A DNA stretch of 54,635 nucleotides from Vicinamibacterales bacterium (GTDB lineage: Bacteria; Acidobacteriota; Vicinamibacteria; Vicinamibacterales; UBA8438), in contig CALLXD010000054.1 in the NCBI GenBank assembly GCA_937766455.1, forward strand, positions 1 to 54,635, given 5' to 3'. This document shows, piece after piece, positions 26,826 to 35,463 of this stretch (position 1 is its first letter; each line of letters opens with the position of its first letter). The translations under genes were made by a program, and so were the position numbers. The notes under the pieces are model-generated. The model was not told where the DNA came from. It worked only from the letters and a program-made list of their open reading frames with translations, and ran no database searches.

Positions 26826-27509
26826 TCACGGAGTGTCCACGAACTTGTACCCGAACTGCTTGATGGTGACGATGTACCCCCCCGTCGCCGGGAGCTTCTC
26901 CCGGAGGCGTCGAATGTGCACGTCGACCGTCCGGGTCCCGCCCGTATAGCGATACCCCCAGACATCAGACAGCAGCAAGTCACGCGACAGGACGCGCCCC
27001 CGATGATCGAGCAGGTATTCCAGTAGCAGAAATTCCTTGGCGGTCAGGCGGACCATGCGCCCGTCCTCCGTCACCTCATGCCGGTCCAGGTCCATCACCA
27101 ACGGACCAAATCGCAAGACCGTGTCTGGACCCGACGCCTCGGTCCTCCGCAACACGGCCCTCACCCGCGCCACTAATTCCTTGGGGCTGAATGGCTTCGT
27201 GACGTAGTCGTCCGCACCCAGCTCGAGCCCTCTCACACGGTCCTCTTCGTCAGCCCGAGCGGTCAGCATGATGATGGGCGTGGATGCGAGTCGCGGGTCG
27301 GCCCTCATCAACCGGCAGATCTCCAGACCGCTGAGACCGGGCAGCATCAGGTCGAGCACGACGAGAGCCGGAGTGTCCCGCCGCACATGGTCCAAGACCT
27401 CTGAACCAGTGGACACGATGTCTGCCCGAAGACCGGCGCGAGACAGGTGGTAAGCGACCAGATCCGCAATGTCACGATCGTCCTCCACCACGAGGATGCG
27501 ACTAGACAT
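26826..27509 (-). CDS. phoB: Phosphate response regulator PhoB
   Basis: The 227-residue OmpR/PhoB-type regulator has the receiver acidic pocket (VVEDD), the phospho-acceptor D53 (VVLDLMLPG) and the conserved lysine in YVTKPFSPKEL. A winged-helix DNA-binding domain follows: LTAKEFLLLEYLLDHRGRVL, DVWGYRYTGGTRTVDVHIRR and IKQFGYKF. Once phosphorylated by PhoR it should bind the four direct repeats before pstS. It lies 25 bases before phoR and 31 bases after phoU, all on one strand. Confidence 0.95.
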   Translation of the reverse strand: MSSRILVVEDDRDIADLVAYHLSRAGLRADIVSTGSEVLDHVRRDTPALVVLDLMLPGLSGLEICRLMRADPRLASTPIIMLTARADEEDRVRGLELGADDYVTKPFSPKELVARVRAVLRRTEASGPDTVLRFGPLVMDLDRHEVTEDGRMVRLTAKEFLLLEYLLDHRGRVLSRDLLLSDVWGYRYTGGTRTVDVHIRRLREKLPATGGYIVTIKQFGYKFVDTP

Positions 27510-27540
27510 CGTAGACGCGCGGTCCGATGGTCACAGACGG

Positions 27541-28233
27541 CTAGACTGTGGGCGCGCCGCCTTCGCGCCCGTGATGTCGTATGTCGAGTCCGGAGACGAT
27601 GAAGATCGCCTCTTCGGCGATGTTCGTCGCGTGGTCGCCGATACGTTCCAGATGCCGGGAAATCAGGAGCAGGTCGAGGGCTGGCTGGGTCATCTTATTG
27701 GAGCACATGAACCCCAGCAGGTCTCGGAATACCTGGTCCTTGAGCCCGTCGAGAGAATCGTCACGGTCGAGCACGTTCTGCGCAAGTACGGTGTCTTGGC
27801 GTACGTAGGCATCGAGCGCGTCCCGCAGCATGCCCTGTGCGATGTCCGCCATGCGTGGAATGTCGACCAACGGCTTGACGGACGGATGTTCCAGGTACCG
27901 GAGGGTGGCTTCCCCGATGTTGATCGCAAAGTCGCCGACCCGTTCCAGGTCGCTGTTGATCTTGACCGCTGACACGACCACTCGCAGGTCGGTCGCCACG
28001 GGCTGGTGCAATGCGAGGAGCTGAAAACACCGCTCATCGATCTCGATGTGGAGTTGGTTGATGGCCTCGTCGCCGGTCAGGACGCGCTCGGCCATCGCGT
28101 GGTCGCGGTCGACCAGGGCGCGCATCGCGTCTCGGACCTGCTCCTCGGCGGCCCCCGCCATCACGAGCAATCGCGCTTTGAGGTGCGCCATCTCGTCATG
28201 GAAGTGCGGGGTCAAATTGGGGGGTGCATCCAC
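27541..28233 (-). CDS. phoU: Phosphate signalling protein PhoU
   Basis: The 230-residue protein consists of two three-helix PhoU repeats: HFHDEMAHLKARLLVMAG with IDERCFQLLALHQPVATDLR, and later DALDAYVRQDTVLAQNVLDR with LDLLLISRHLERIGDHATNI. The conserved ERIGDHATNI metal-binding segment is present. PhoU links the Pst transporter to PhoR and shuts off the regulon when phosphate is ample. The start is GTG at 28233, with GAGGAGAA about 10 bases upstream. Confidence 0.95.
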   Translation of the reverse strand: MDAPPNLTPHFHDEMAHLKARLLVMAGAAEEQVRDAMRALVDRDHAMAERVLTGDEAINQLHIEIDERCFQLLALHQPVATDLRVVVSAVKINSDLERVGDFAINIGEATLRYLEHPSVKPLVDIPRMADIAQGMLRDALDAYVRQDTVLAQNVLDRDDSLDGLKDQVFRDLLGFMCSNKMTQPALDLLLISRHLERIGDHATNIAEEAIFIVSGLDIRHHGREGGAPTV

Positions 28234-28287
28234 GAACGGTTCTCCTCGGTGGTAGATGTCGGCGGCCGGGCGCCGCGCGGAACGGCG

Positions 28288-29127
<840 letters not shown>

Positions 29128-29150
29128 AGCGTTCGCCGAGAATGACGGTG

Positions 29151-29996
29151 TCAATGCTGATACCGATCCCGCAGCCACGCCGCGAAACCGTTCATGACCA
29201 GCAGCAACGCGAGAAGCACAATGATACCGGCTGCCGCGTTCGCCAGGAACGCTTCCTGGGGTCGCGAGACCCAGTTGAAGACCTGGATCGGCAACACGGT
29301 GAACGGGGACCAGATGCCGTCAGGCGCAAACGGCACGTAGGTCAGTGCGCCGATCGTGATCAACGGAGCCGTCTCGCCCATGGTCCTCGAGAGCGCGAGG
29401 ATCATCCCCGTAAGAATGCCAGGCAGCGCCACGGGCAGCACCTGATGCCAGATCGTCTGCCACTTCGTGGCCCCCAACGCGTACGACGCCTCGCGCAGAG
29501 CCGGCGACACCGCGCGCAGCGCCTCGCGCGACGACAGAATGACCACCGGCAGGGCGAGTAGTGCCAACGTGGCAGCTCCGGCGATCACACTGCGCCCGAG
29601 CGCCAGTGTTCGGACGAACAACCCGAGGCCCAGTAGTCCGTAGATGACAGACGGTACACCGGCCAGGTTCGCAATGTTGATCTCAACTATGCGAGACCAG
29701 CGTCCACGCCCGCCGTACTCTTCCAGGTAGATCGCGGCGCCGATGCCCACGGGGACCGCCAGCATGGCAGTCAGCGTGATCACCCACAGTGTCCCGAGGA
29801 GGGCGGCGTAGATGCCGGCGTTCTCCGCCCGCCGGGACGGAAAACTGGTCAAGAAATCCCAAGAAATACGCCCAAAACCGTCGCTGAAAATATCAAACAG
29901 GAGCGCGGCAAGCACGCCCAGACCGAGCAGGGTCGCTCCCAGCCCGGCACCGTGCAGCGCGAGATCCAGCCAGTGGTTGCGTTGCCGGCGCGTCAC
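29151..29996 (-). CDS. pstA: Phosphate ABC transporter permease PstA
   Basis: The 281-residue membrane protein has six likely helices, with the ABC permease EAA-type loop at [19 protein letters not shown]. PstA-type segments are [20 protein letters not shown] and [20 protein letters not shown]. The ATG overlaps the pstC stop (29993-29996), so the two permease subunits are co-translated in the expected pairing. Confidence 0.95.
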   Translation of the reverse strand: MTRRQRNHWLDLALHGAGLGATLLGLGVLAALLFDIFSDGFGRISWDFLTSFPSRRAENAGIYAALLGTLWVITLTAMLAVPVGIGAAIYLEEYGGRGRWSRIVEINIANLAGVPSVIYGLLGLGLFVRTLALGRSVIAGAATLALLALPVVILSSREALRAVSPALREASYALGATKWQTIWHQVLPVALPGILTGMILALSRTMGETAPLITIGALTYVPFAPDGIWSPFTVLPIQVFNWVSRPQEAFLANAAAGIIVLLALLLVMNGFAAWLRDRYQH

Positions 29997-30883
29997 GCGT
30001 ACTCCTCGCGGAAGCGCTCTCGGAGCCAGTTGCTGGCGAGATTCAGCATAAACGTGCTGACGAACAGCAGCATCCCGACTGCGAAGATCGTCCGATACGC
30101 GAGGGTCCCGGCCGGGGTGTCCCCCAGACTCACCTGCACGATGTAGGCGGTCATCGTTTCCACCGGCACGAGTGGATTGGCGGTGAGCCGCGGCTGCTGG
30201 CCGGCAGCAATGGTCACGATCATCGTTTCGCCGATTGCCCGCGACGCGGCCAGGATGCCCGCGGCCGAGATGCCTGAGAGGGCGGCCGGCAGCACGACGC
30301 GGGTCGTGGTCTGCATCTTGGTCGCACCCAGCGCGTACGCCGCTTCCCGCAGCCCGCGTGGCACACCGTGGAGCGCATCCTCGGAGAGCGACGACACCAT
30401 CGGCAGGATCATGATCCCCATGACCAGCCCGGGACTCAGCGCGTTGAATCCCGACAGCCCGGGCAGCACCTGTTGGAGCAAGGGCGTGACGAACAGCAAC
30501 GCGAAGTAGCCGTAGACGACCGTCGGCACGCCAGCCAGCACCTCAAGCACCGGCTTGACGACACGACGCACTGTCGCTGGGGCGTACTCGCTCAGATATA
30601 CCGCCGTCAGTAGACCGGCCGGCACCGCGACCGCCATCGCAATCGCGGACACCAGCAGGGTGCCGGCCACCAACGGCAGCACGCCGAACGATTTCTGGAA
30701 GAACAGCGGGGTCCAGACCGTGCCGAAGAGAAATTCGGACGGGGAGACCTCCCGGAAGAACTGGAAGGTCTCGACCGCGAGCACCGACACAATACCGAGC
30801 GTGACCAGAATGGACACGCCGGCGCAGGCGCGTAGCGCCCACTCGACGACCCGTTCGACGAAGTCACGCCGTCTTCTCGACAT
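29993..30883 (-). CDS. pstC: Phosphate ABC transporter permease PstC
   Basis: The 296-residue permease has PstC marks: [52 protein letters not shown] and the EAA-like loop [20 protein letters not shown]. Six membrane helices are expected. It starts 2 bases after the pstS stop and overlaps pstA. It forms the transmembrane channel with PstA. Confidence 0.95.
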   Translation of the reverse strand: MSRRRRDFVERVVEWALRACAGVSILVTLGIVSVLAVETFQFFREVSPSEFLFGTVWTPLFFQKSFGVLPLVAGTLLVSAIAMAVAVPAGLLTAVYLSEYAPATVRRVVKPVLEVLAGVPTVVYGYFALLFVTPLLQQVLPGLSGFNALSPGLVMGIMILPMVSSLSEDALHGVPRGLREAAYALGATKMQTTTRVVLPAALSGISAAGILAASRAIGETMIVTIAAGQQPRLTANPLVPVETMTAYIVQVSLGDTPAGTLAYRTIFAVGMLLFVSTFMLNLASNWLRERFREEYA

Positions 30884-30885
30884 GG

Positions 30886-31944
30886 TCAGCGGCCACCCTC
30901 GAGCAACACCGTGAGCGATGCCGTCTTGTCTCCAGATCCGAACATCGTTCCGATGACGCGATCATCGACCCGGCGCTGCACCAGCGCGTACTCGGCGTCG
31001 CTCAACGGCACGTAGCCCACCTCTCGCACGAGCGAGGCCCCGTCTGACAGAAAGAAGTTCACAAACCCGCTCACCTCTGGCCGCTCCAGCGCATCCGGAT
31101 TGACATAGATAAAGATGGGGCGAGACAGTGGCTGATAGGTCCCGTCACGCACGGACTCCGGCGACGGTGCAACGGCGCCAGCGCCGTTGGTCTCATCACC
31201 GTCGTCGACCGACAACAGCTTCAATCTGTCGCGGTTGGCTTCGTAGTACGCATAGCCGAAGAAGCCGAGTGCCAGCGGATCGGTTGCCACTCCTTGCACC
31301 AACACGTTGTCGTCCTCGCTCGACGTGAAGTCACCGCGACTGGCACCCTCCTGGCCGACGATCGCCTGCGTGAAGTAGTCGAACGTACCCGAGTCGACGC
31401 CGGGACCAAACAGATGGAGTTCGCTGTCTGGCCAGTCCGGCCGCACCTGGCTCCACGAGACGACCGTTCCCTGAGCGGCCGGGTTCCACATCCGCTCGAG
31501 GTCGTCTGGAGTCAGCGTGCTGACCCAGTCGTTGTCCGGGTGCACGACGACGGAGATCCCATCGTGGGCAACCGGCAACTCGATAAATTCAATTCCGGCC
31601 GCCGCGCACGCGTCGATTTCGACAGCCTTGATCGGACGTGACCCATTCGAGATATCAGTCTCACCGGCGCAGAATTTCTTGAAGCCGCCACCGGTCCCTG
31701 AGACCCCCACCGTGACCCGTGCCGCCGGGTCGACCAGCTGGAATTCCTCAGCCACCGCCTCGGCGATCGGAAACACGGTGCTGGAGCCATCGACGGTAAT
31801 GACGGCCGTCCTCGTCGCGTCGCCCTCACCCGCCCCGCCTCCACACGCCACCGCGACGAGTAACGCGGCCGACACGCTGGCGCACTGCACGCTGCGGTGT
31901 ACCCGCTGCGCAGCCCGAACGATGTGGCGATCCGTCTTTGACAT
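30886..31944 (-). CDS. pstS: Phosphate-binding lipoprotein PstS
   Basis: The 352-residue protein has a lipoprotein signal ending in the lipobox LVAVAC34-GGG. The PstS fold shows [62 protein letters not shown] and [20 protein letters not shown]. The residues that hold phosphate (TVDGSST, SGTGGGF, DSGTFDY) are in place. The ATG at 31944 is used because the Pho-box and -10 fall immediately before it. A GTG at 31953 is in frame but would overlap the -10. It heads the pst-pho operon. Confidence 0.95.
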   Translation of the reverse strand: MSKTDRHIVRAAQRVHRSVQCASVSAALLVAVACGGGAGEGDATRTAVITVDGSSTVFPIAEAVAEEFQLVDPAARVTVGVSGTGGGFKKFCAGETDISNGSRPIKAVEIDACAAAGIEFIELPVAHDGISVVVHPDNDWVSTLTPDDLERMWNPAAQGTVVSWSQVRPDWPDSELHLFGPGVDSGTFDYFTQAIVGQEGASRGDFTSSEDDNVLVQGVATDPLALGFFGYAYYEANRDRLKLLSVDDGDETNGAGAVAPSPESVRDGTYQPLSRPIFIYVNPDALERPEVSGFVNFFLSDGASLVREVGYVPLSDAEYALVQRRVDDRVIGTMFGSGDKTASLTVLLEGGR

Positions 31945-31967
31945 ACTCACCACAGTAGCCCCCGACA

Positions 31968-32007
31968 GTTTCGTGGTTGTTACGGAACTGTTAAATCTGC
32001 GTTACAG
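31968..32007 (-). promoter_or_regulatory. Pho box: four direct repeats with 11-bp phase
   Basis: On the plus strand GTTTCGT, GTTACGG, GTTAAAT and GTTACAG begin at 31968, 31979, 31990 and 32001, exactly 11 bases apart. Read toward pstS they are CTGTAAC, ATTTAAC, CCGTAAC and ACGAAAC. This is the 7+4 base tandem arrangement of PhoB sites (CTGTCAT-like). The box ends 10 bases before a weak -10 (TACTGT, 31952-31957), the spacing expected for PhoB activation. Confidence 0.75.
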
Positions 32008-32063
32008 ATGCGAAGTCGCTCCAATGTGGGCTAGCACCCCCCTTCTCGCACCGAACGGCAGGC

Positions 32064-32069
32064 TATAGT
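32064..32069 (+). promoter_or_regulatory. -10 element 7 bases before pyk
   Basis: TATAGT (5 of 6 to TATAAT), preceded by GGC, ends 7 bases before the pyk ATG at 32077, with no ribosome-binding site between. This is the geometry of a leaderless transcript. Confidence 0.5.
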
Positions 32070-32076
32070 TCCCAAC

Positions 32077-33501
32077 ATGGCTGAGCGACGGGATTTCAGG
32101 CAAACCAAGATCATCTGCACGCTCGGTCCGTCGAGCGACTCGGTCGACACCATCCGCGACCTCGCCACGGCTGGGATGAACGTGGCGCGGCTGAACATGT
32201 CCCACGGGGACCATGACAGCCACCTGCGGACCATTCGTCACATACACGACCTCCGCCACGAATTGAATCATCCGGTCGCGGTGCTGCTCGACCTACAAGG
32301 ACCGGCTATCCGCACCGGGGAGCGACGGGGGAACCTCGAGCTTGCCGTCGGGGAGGAGTTCTCAGTCAGCGTTGCGCCGTCGGAGAACCCGGAGGAAAAG
32401 AGCATTCATGTCGACTACGAAGACATGGTGCACCAGTTGCACGCGGGAGATCGCATCACCGTCGACAACGGCTTGATCAACCTTGAGGTGTTGGAAGTGC
32501 GGGCTCGCGATCTCCGGTGCCGCGTCCTCGATGGGGGCACGCTGGGGTCTCGCAAGCACATCAACCTCCCGGGGATCCGGGTCAACCTGCCGTCGATCTC
32601 TGAGCAAGACAAGGCCGACATACGTTTCGGCATCAGGCACAACGTCGACTTTCTCGCAGTGTCGTTCGTCCGCAATGCGGAGGCCATGCGGGAGGCGCGC
32701 CGGGTGATCGTGGACGCGGGAGGACACCACGCCAAACTGATCGCGAAGATCGAAAACCAGGAGGGTATCGACAACCTGGACGAGATCATCGCCGAAGCCG
32801 ACGGCGTCATGGTGGCCCGCGGCGATCTGGGCGTGGAAGTCCCGTTCGCCGAGCTGCCGGTCGCCCAGCGGAACATGGTGCGCAAGTGCGCCATCGCCGG
32901 TAAACCAGTCATCGTGGCCACGCATCTGCTCGAGTCGATGATCGAGCACCCGATGCCGACCCGGGCGGAGGTGGGGGACGTCGCCAACGCGGTCCTCGAG
33001 GGAGTGGACGCGGTGATGCTGAGCGGAGAAACCGCGACCGGTAGACATCCCGTGCGGTGCGTGGAGGTTTTGGCTCAGATCGCCCGTCGTACCGAAAAAG
33101 AGGAGAGCCTCGGCTTTCACGCCTTGCGAGATCCCATGACCGTACGCCAACAACTGGCCCGCAGCGCGTGTCGTCTGGCCGACTCGCTCGCGTCTCCGGC
33201 CATCGTCGTCATCACCCGAACCGGGCGGCTCGGCCGGCTCGTGAGCGGCTTCCGCCCCAAGAGCGCGATCATCTACGCGTTCACCAACGTCGCCGCCGTC
33301 GAGCGCGCGTTGTGGTTGTACCGATCGGTGGTGCCGTTCGAGATGGAACGGTCTGACGAGCCTGAGCAGAGGGTTGTCGATGCCTTCGAGCGACTCCAGT
33401 ACCACAACCGGCTGGTGCCAGGAGACCCCATCGTCGTGATCTCCGACATCGCCACGAGTCACGGGGACGTCACCGCGATTCAGGTGCGACACATCGACTA
33501 G
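32077..33501 (+). CDS. pyk: Pyruvate kinase
   Basis: The 474-residue enzyme has the whole family pattern: QTKIICTLGPSS, GMNVARLNMSHGDH, VAVLLDLQGPAIRTG, SEQDKADIRFG, KLIAKIENQEGIDNLDEI, ADGVMVARGDLGVEVPF, ESMIEHPMPTRAEV and DAVMLSGETATGRHPV. A C-terminal regulatory domain follows. It makes ATP and pyruvate from phosphoenolpyruvate and ADP. It is divergent from the pst operon and appears to be transcribed from its own promoter without a leader. Confidence 0.97.
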   Translation: MAERRDFRQTKIICTLGPSSDSVDTIRDLATAGMNVARLNMSHGDHDSHLRTIRHIHDLRHELNHPVAVLLDLQGPAIRTGERRGNLELAVGEEFSVSVAPSENPEEKSIHVDYEDMVHQLHAGDRITVDNGLINLEVLEVRARDLRCRVLDGGTLGSRKHINLPGIRVNLPSISEQDKADIRFGIRHNVDFLAVSFVRNAEAMREARRVIVDAGGHHAKLIAKIENQEGIDNLDEIIAEADGVMVARGDLGVEVPFAELPVAQRNMVRKCAIAGKPVIVATHLLESMIEHPMPTRAEVGDVANAVLEGVDAVMLSGETATGRHPVRCVEVLAQIARRTEKEESLGFHALRDPMTVRQQLARSACRLADSLASPAIVVITRTGRLGRLVSGFRPKSAIIYAFTNVAAVERALWLYRSVVPFEMERSDEPEQRVVDAFERLQYHNRLVPGDPIVVISDIATSHGDVTAIQVRHID

Positions 33502-33546
33502 ACCCGGGCTGCGCCAGCGTCGCTCCGGGTGCCGCCCTACCGATGG

Positions 33547-33568
33547 CATAATTAGGCAGCTTACCTAA
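33547..33568 (+). promoter_or_regulatory. CATAAT -10 with overlapping inverted repeat
   Basis: CATAAT at 33547-33552 resembles a -10. It runs straight into TTAGG-N7-CCTAA (33552-33568), a perfect 5-base inverted repeat. The placement over the probable transcription start suggests a repressor site for the 33585 gene. The half-sites TTAGG/CCTAA resemble DtxR/IdeR-type boxes, but the centre is 2 bases shorter. Confidence 0.4.
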
Positions 33569-33584
33569 CAGTTGGGGTGCGACC

Positions 33585-34556
33585 ATGCGCGATTCAGCGG
33601 CGGCATCGAGCTCGACTCGAATGGCAAGGCGTCGGGCGGCGGCGATGACGGTTCACCTCGCCGTGTGGGGTCTGCTGGCGGTCTGCGCGTCGCCGTCGGG
33701 CGCACAGACCGCGGACATGCCTCGTACGGCCTGGAACACGCCTGACTTCAGTGGATATTGGGAATATCGCAGCAGCACGCCTTTGCAGCGCCCGGAGACG
33801 CTTGCGGACAAGGCGGTGTTGACACCGGCCGAAGCGGCGGCCTACCTGCCTCAGCGACTGATCGATATTGGGGTGGAGCGTGACCTGCAGCTGAACGCCG
33901 ACTGGTGGGAACCGGGAGGACTGACAGACGATCGGACGTCGATGATCGTCGACCCACCAGACGGCCGGCTACCCACGATGACGGCCGACGCGCGGCACCG
34001 CAACCGGACGATCGGTCTGCGGTCACGGTCGCGGCCCGCTGACGGACCAGAAGACCGGGAGCGCTACGAGCGCTGCATCATGGGCCGCACCGTGCCGCTC
34101 ATGGCGGTCGCTCCGAACCGGCTCGCGCAATTTTTCCAGACCCCCGACCACCTGGTCATCCTGCACGAACAGAACTGGGACACACGGATTATTCGAATTT
34201 CGGACAGATCCCATCCCGCGGATCATGTCCGTCAGTGGCAGGGAGACTCATACGCGCACTGGGACGGCGACACGCTGGTCATCCAGTCCGCGAACTTCAA
34301 CGGCGCATGGACGCTGAACGGCACCGGGCCCGACATGCGTGTGGAGGAGCGGATCGCCATCGGGCACAACGGCACGCTCGACTACCGGTTCACTATCGAC
34401 GACCCGGCGTCGTTCGCCGCGCGGTGGACGGTCGGGTTTCCGATTACCCCCGCCCGTGGCCCGCTGTTTGAGAACGCCTGCCACGAAGGCAACTACAGCA
34501 TGCCCTTGATCCTGAGCGGGGCCCGGGCCGAGGAGCGTCGCGACTCGGCCCGCTAG
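33585..34556 (+). CDS. Exported protein of an uncharacterised acidobacterial family
   Basis: The 323-residue protein has a signal peptide (MTVHLAVWGLLAVCASPSGAQ) and opens with TAWNTPDFSGYWEYRS. It then has RYERCIMGRTVPLMAV, FFQTPDHLVILHEQNWDTRI, SYAHWDGDTLVIQSANFNG and a closing FENACHEGNYSM. I recall the WDGDTLVIxT pattern from many uncharacterised secreted proteins of Acidobacteriota and some Proteobacteria. No activity is known to me. GGGG lies 6 bases before the ATG. A possible operator covers its promoter. Confidence 0.8.
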   Translation: MRDSAAASSSTRMARRRAAAMTVHLAVWGLLAVCASPSGAQTADMPRTAWNTPDFSGYWEYRSSTPLQRPETLADKAVLTPAEAAAYLPQRLIDIGVERDLQLNADWWEPGGLTDDRTSMIVDPPDGRLPTMTADARHRNRTIGLRSRSRPADGPEDRERYERCIMGRTVPLMAVAPNRLAQFFQTPDHLVILHEQNWDTRIIRISDRSHPADHVRQWQGDSYAHWDGDTLVIQSANFNGAWTLNGTGPDMRVEERIAIGHNGTLDYRFTIDDPASFAARWTVGFPITPARGPLFENACHEGNYSMPLILSGARAEERRDSAR

Positions 34557-34589
34557 CTGCCCGACAGGAATCCCGTTCTCGCCGTGGCC

Positions 34590-35444
34590 TCAGTCGAGGG
34601 GCCGTGCCAGGTAGTCGTGCTTGAAGACCTGGCTCACGGAATAGTTGAGCGCCTCCAGCTTTCCCCGGGTGACCGCGATTTTCTCCAGGACATCGGGTGA
34701 CGCGGTCTCGAGGTCTGTCCCTCCCATGATCTCGATGAGAATCACCGGTCGGTTGCGGCGAATGGTGTCCACCGCCCCGTCAAGCACCTCGTTCTCATAG
34801 GTCTCCACGTCGATTTTGAGCAGAGACACCCGCTCAAAATGAAAGCTATCGAGCGATCGGAGCTCCGCCTCGTCGCCTCCGGCACCAACGCCAGTCCCGC
34901 CCTCGTTACCGGGCGTCGTGGGATTCATTTCGATGACCCGCGTGGCACCCGATCCGATGGCCATGCGCATCGCCACGACATTCGTCAGGCCGTTGAGCGC
35001 CAGGTTGTGGTGCAATTCCCGATAGATCTTCCGCTGCGGCTCGAATGCGTAGACGCGACCCCAAGGACCAGCCAGCTGCCCGATCCGCACGGTGTGGGTT
35101 CCGATGTGCGCCCCCACTTCGACGACGACTGAGCCGGGCACGACGTGCTCTGCGAGGAGATCGAACGAGTGCCGCTCCCACTTGTCGCCCGCGACGATGA
35201 CCTGCTTGATCATGTCCGCCGGATCGTCGACAAAGAAGCTGCCCACGTCGGCAACGTCGTACCGCTGGTAGTCAGCGAGGGGAAACGCGTTGAGGTAGCG
35301 ACGGGTTTCTTCGCGATCGTCGAGGAGCGCAGGCGACACCGAGATGACCGGCATCGGCTTGTATGGGGGCGGTGGCGCGTCGCAGGCGGCGACCAGCACC
35401 GCGATCACGAGCAGTGGCATCCATCCAGACATTGAAATCTTCAT
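34590..35444 (-). CDS. FkbM-family methyltransferase-like lipoprotein
   Basis: This 284-residue protein has a lipoprotein signal (MPLLVIAVLVAAC-DAPPPP) followed by a Rossmann methyltransferase domain. VVVEVGAHIGTHTVRIGQLAG is the SAM-binding loop. RVYAFEPQRKIYRELHHNLA holds the acidic ribose contact. FERVSLLKIDVETYENEVLDG and NRPVILIEIMGG are FkbM marks. FkbM enzymes are cytoplasmic O-methyltransferases, so a lipidated exported form is odd, because SAM is not expected outside the cytoplasm. It lies 19 bases downstream of the PQQ dehydrogenase on the same strand. Either the signal is functional and the domain has another role, or the true start is internal. Confidence 0.8.
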   Translation of the reverse strand: MKISMSGWMPLLVIAVLVAACDAPPPPYKPMPVISVSPALLDDREETRRYLNAFPLADYQRYDVADVGSFFVDDPADMIKQVIVAGDKWERHSFDLLAEHVVPGSVVVEVGAHIGTHTVRIGQLAGPWGRVYAFEPQRKIYRELHHNLALNGLTNVVAMRMAIGSGATRVIEMNPTTPGNEGGTGVGAGGDEAELRSLDSFHFERVSLLKIDVETYENEVLDGAVDTIRRNRPVILIEIMGGTDLETASPDVLEKIAVTRGKLEALNYSVSQVFKHDYLARPLD

Positions 35445-35463
35445 CGCGTGCGCGCGCGAGCCG

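Noticed and set aside
32362..33549. 395-codon open frame opposite pyk
   Set aside because: Entirely antisense to an unmistakable pyruvate kinase; typical high-GC shadow.
33552..33568. TTAGG repeat as a terminator for pyk
   Set aside because: The stem is only 5 bp with no T run, and it overlaps a -10 element of the next gene.
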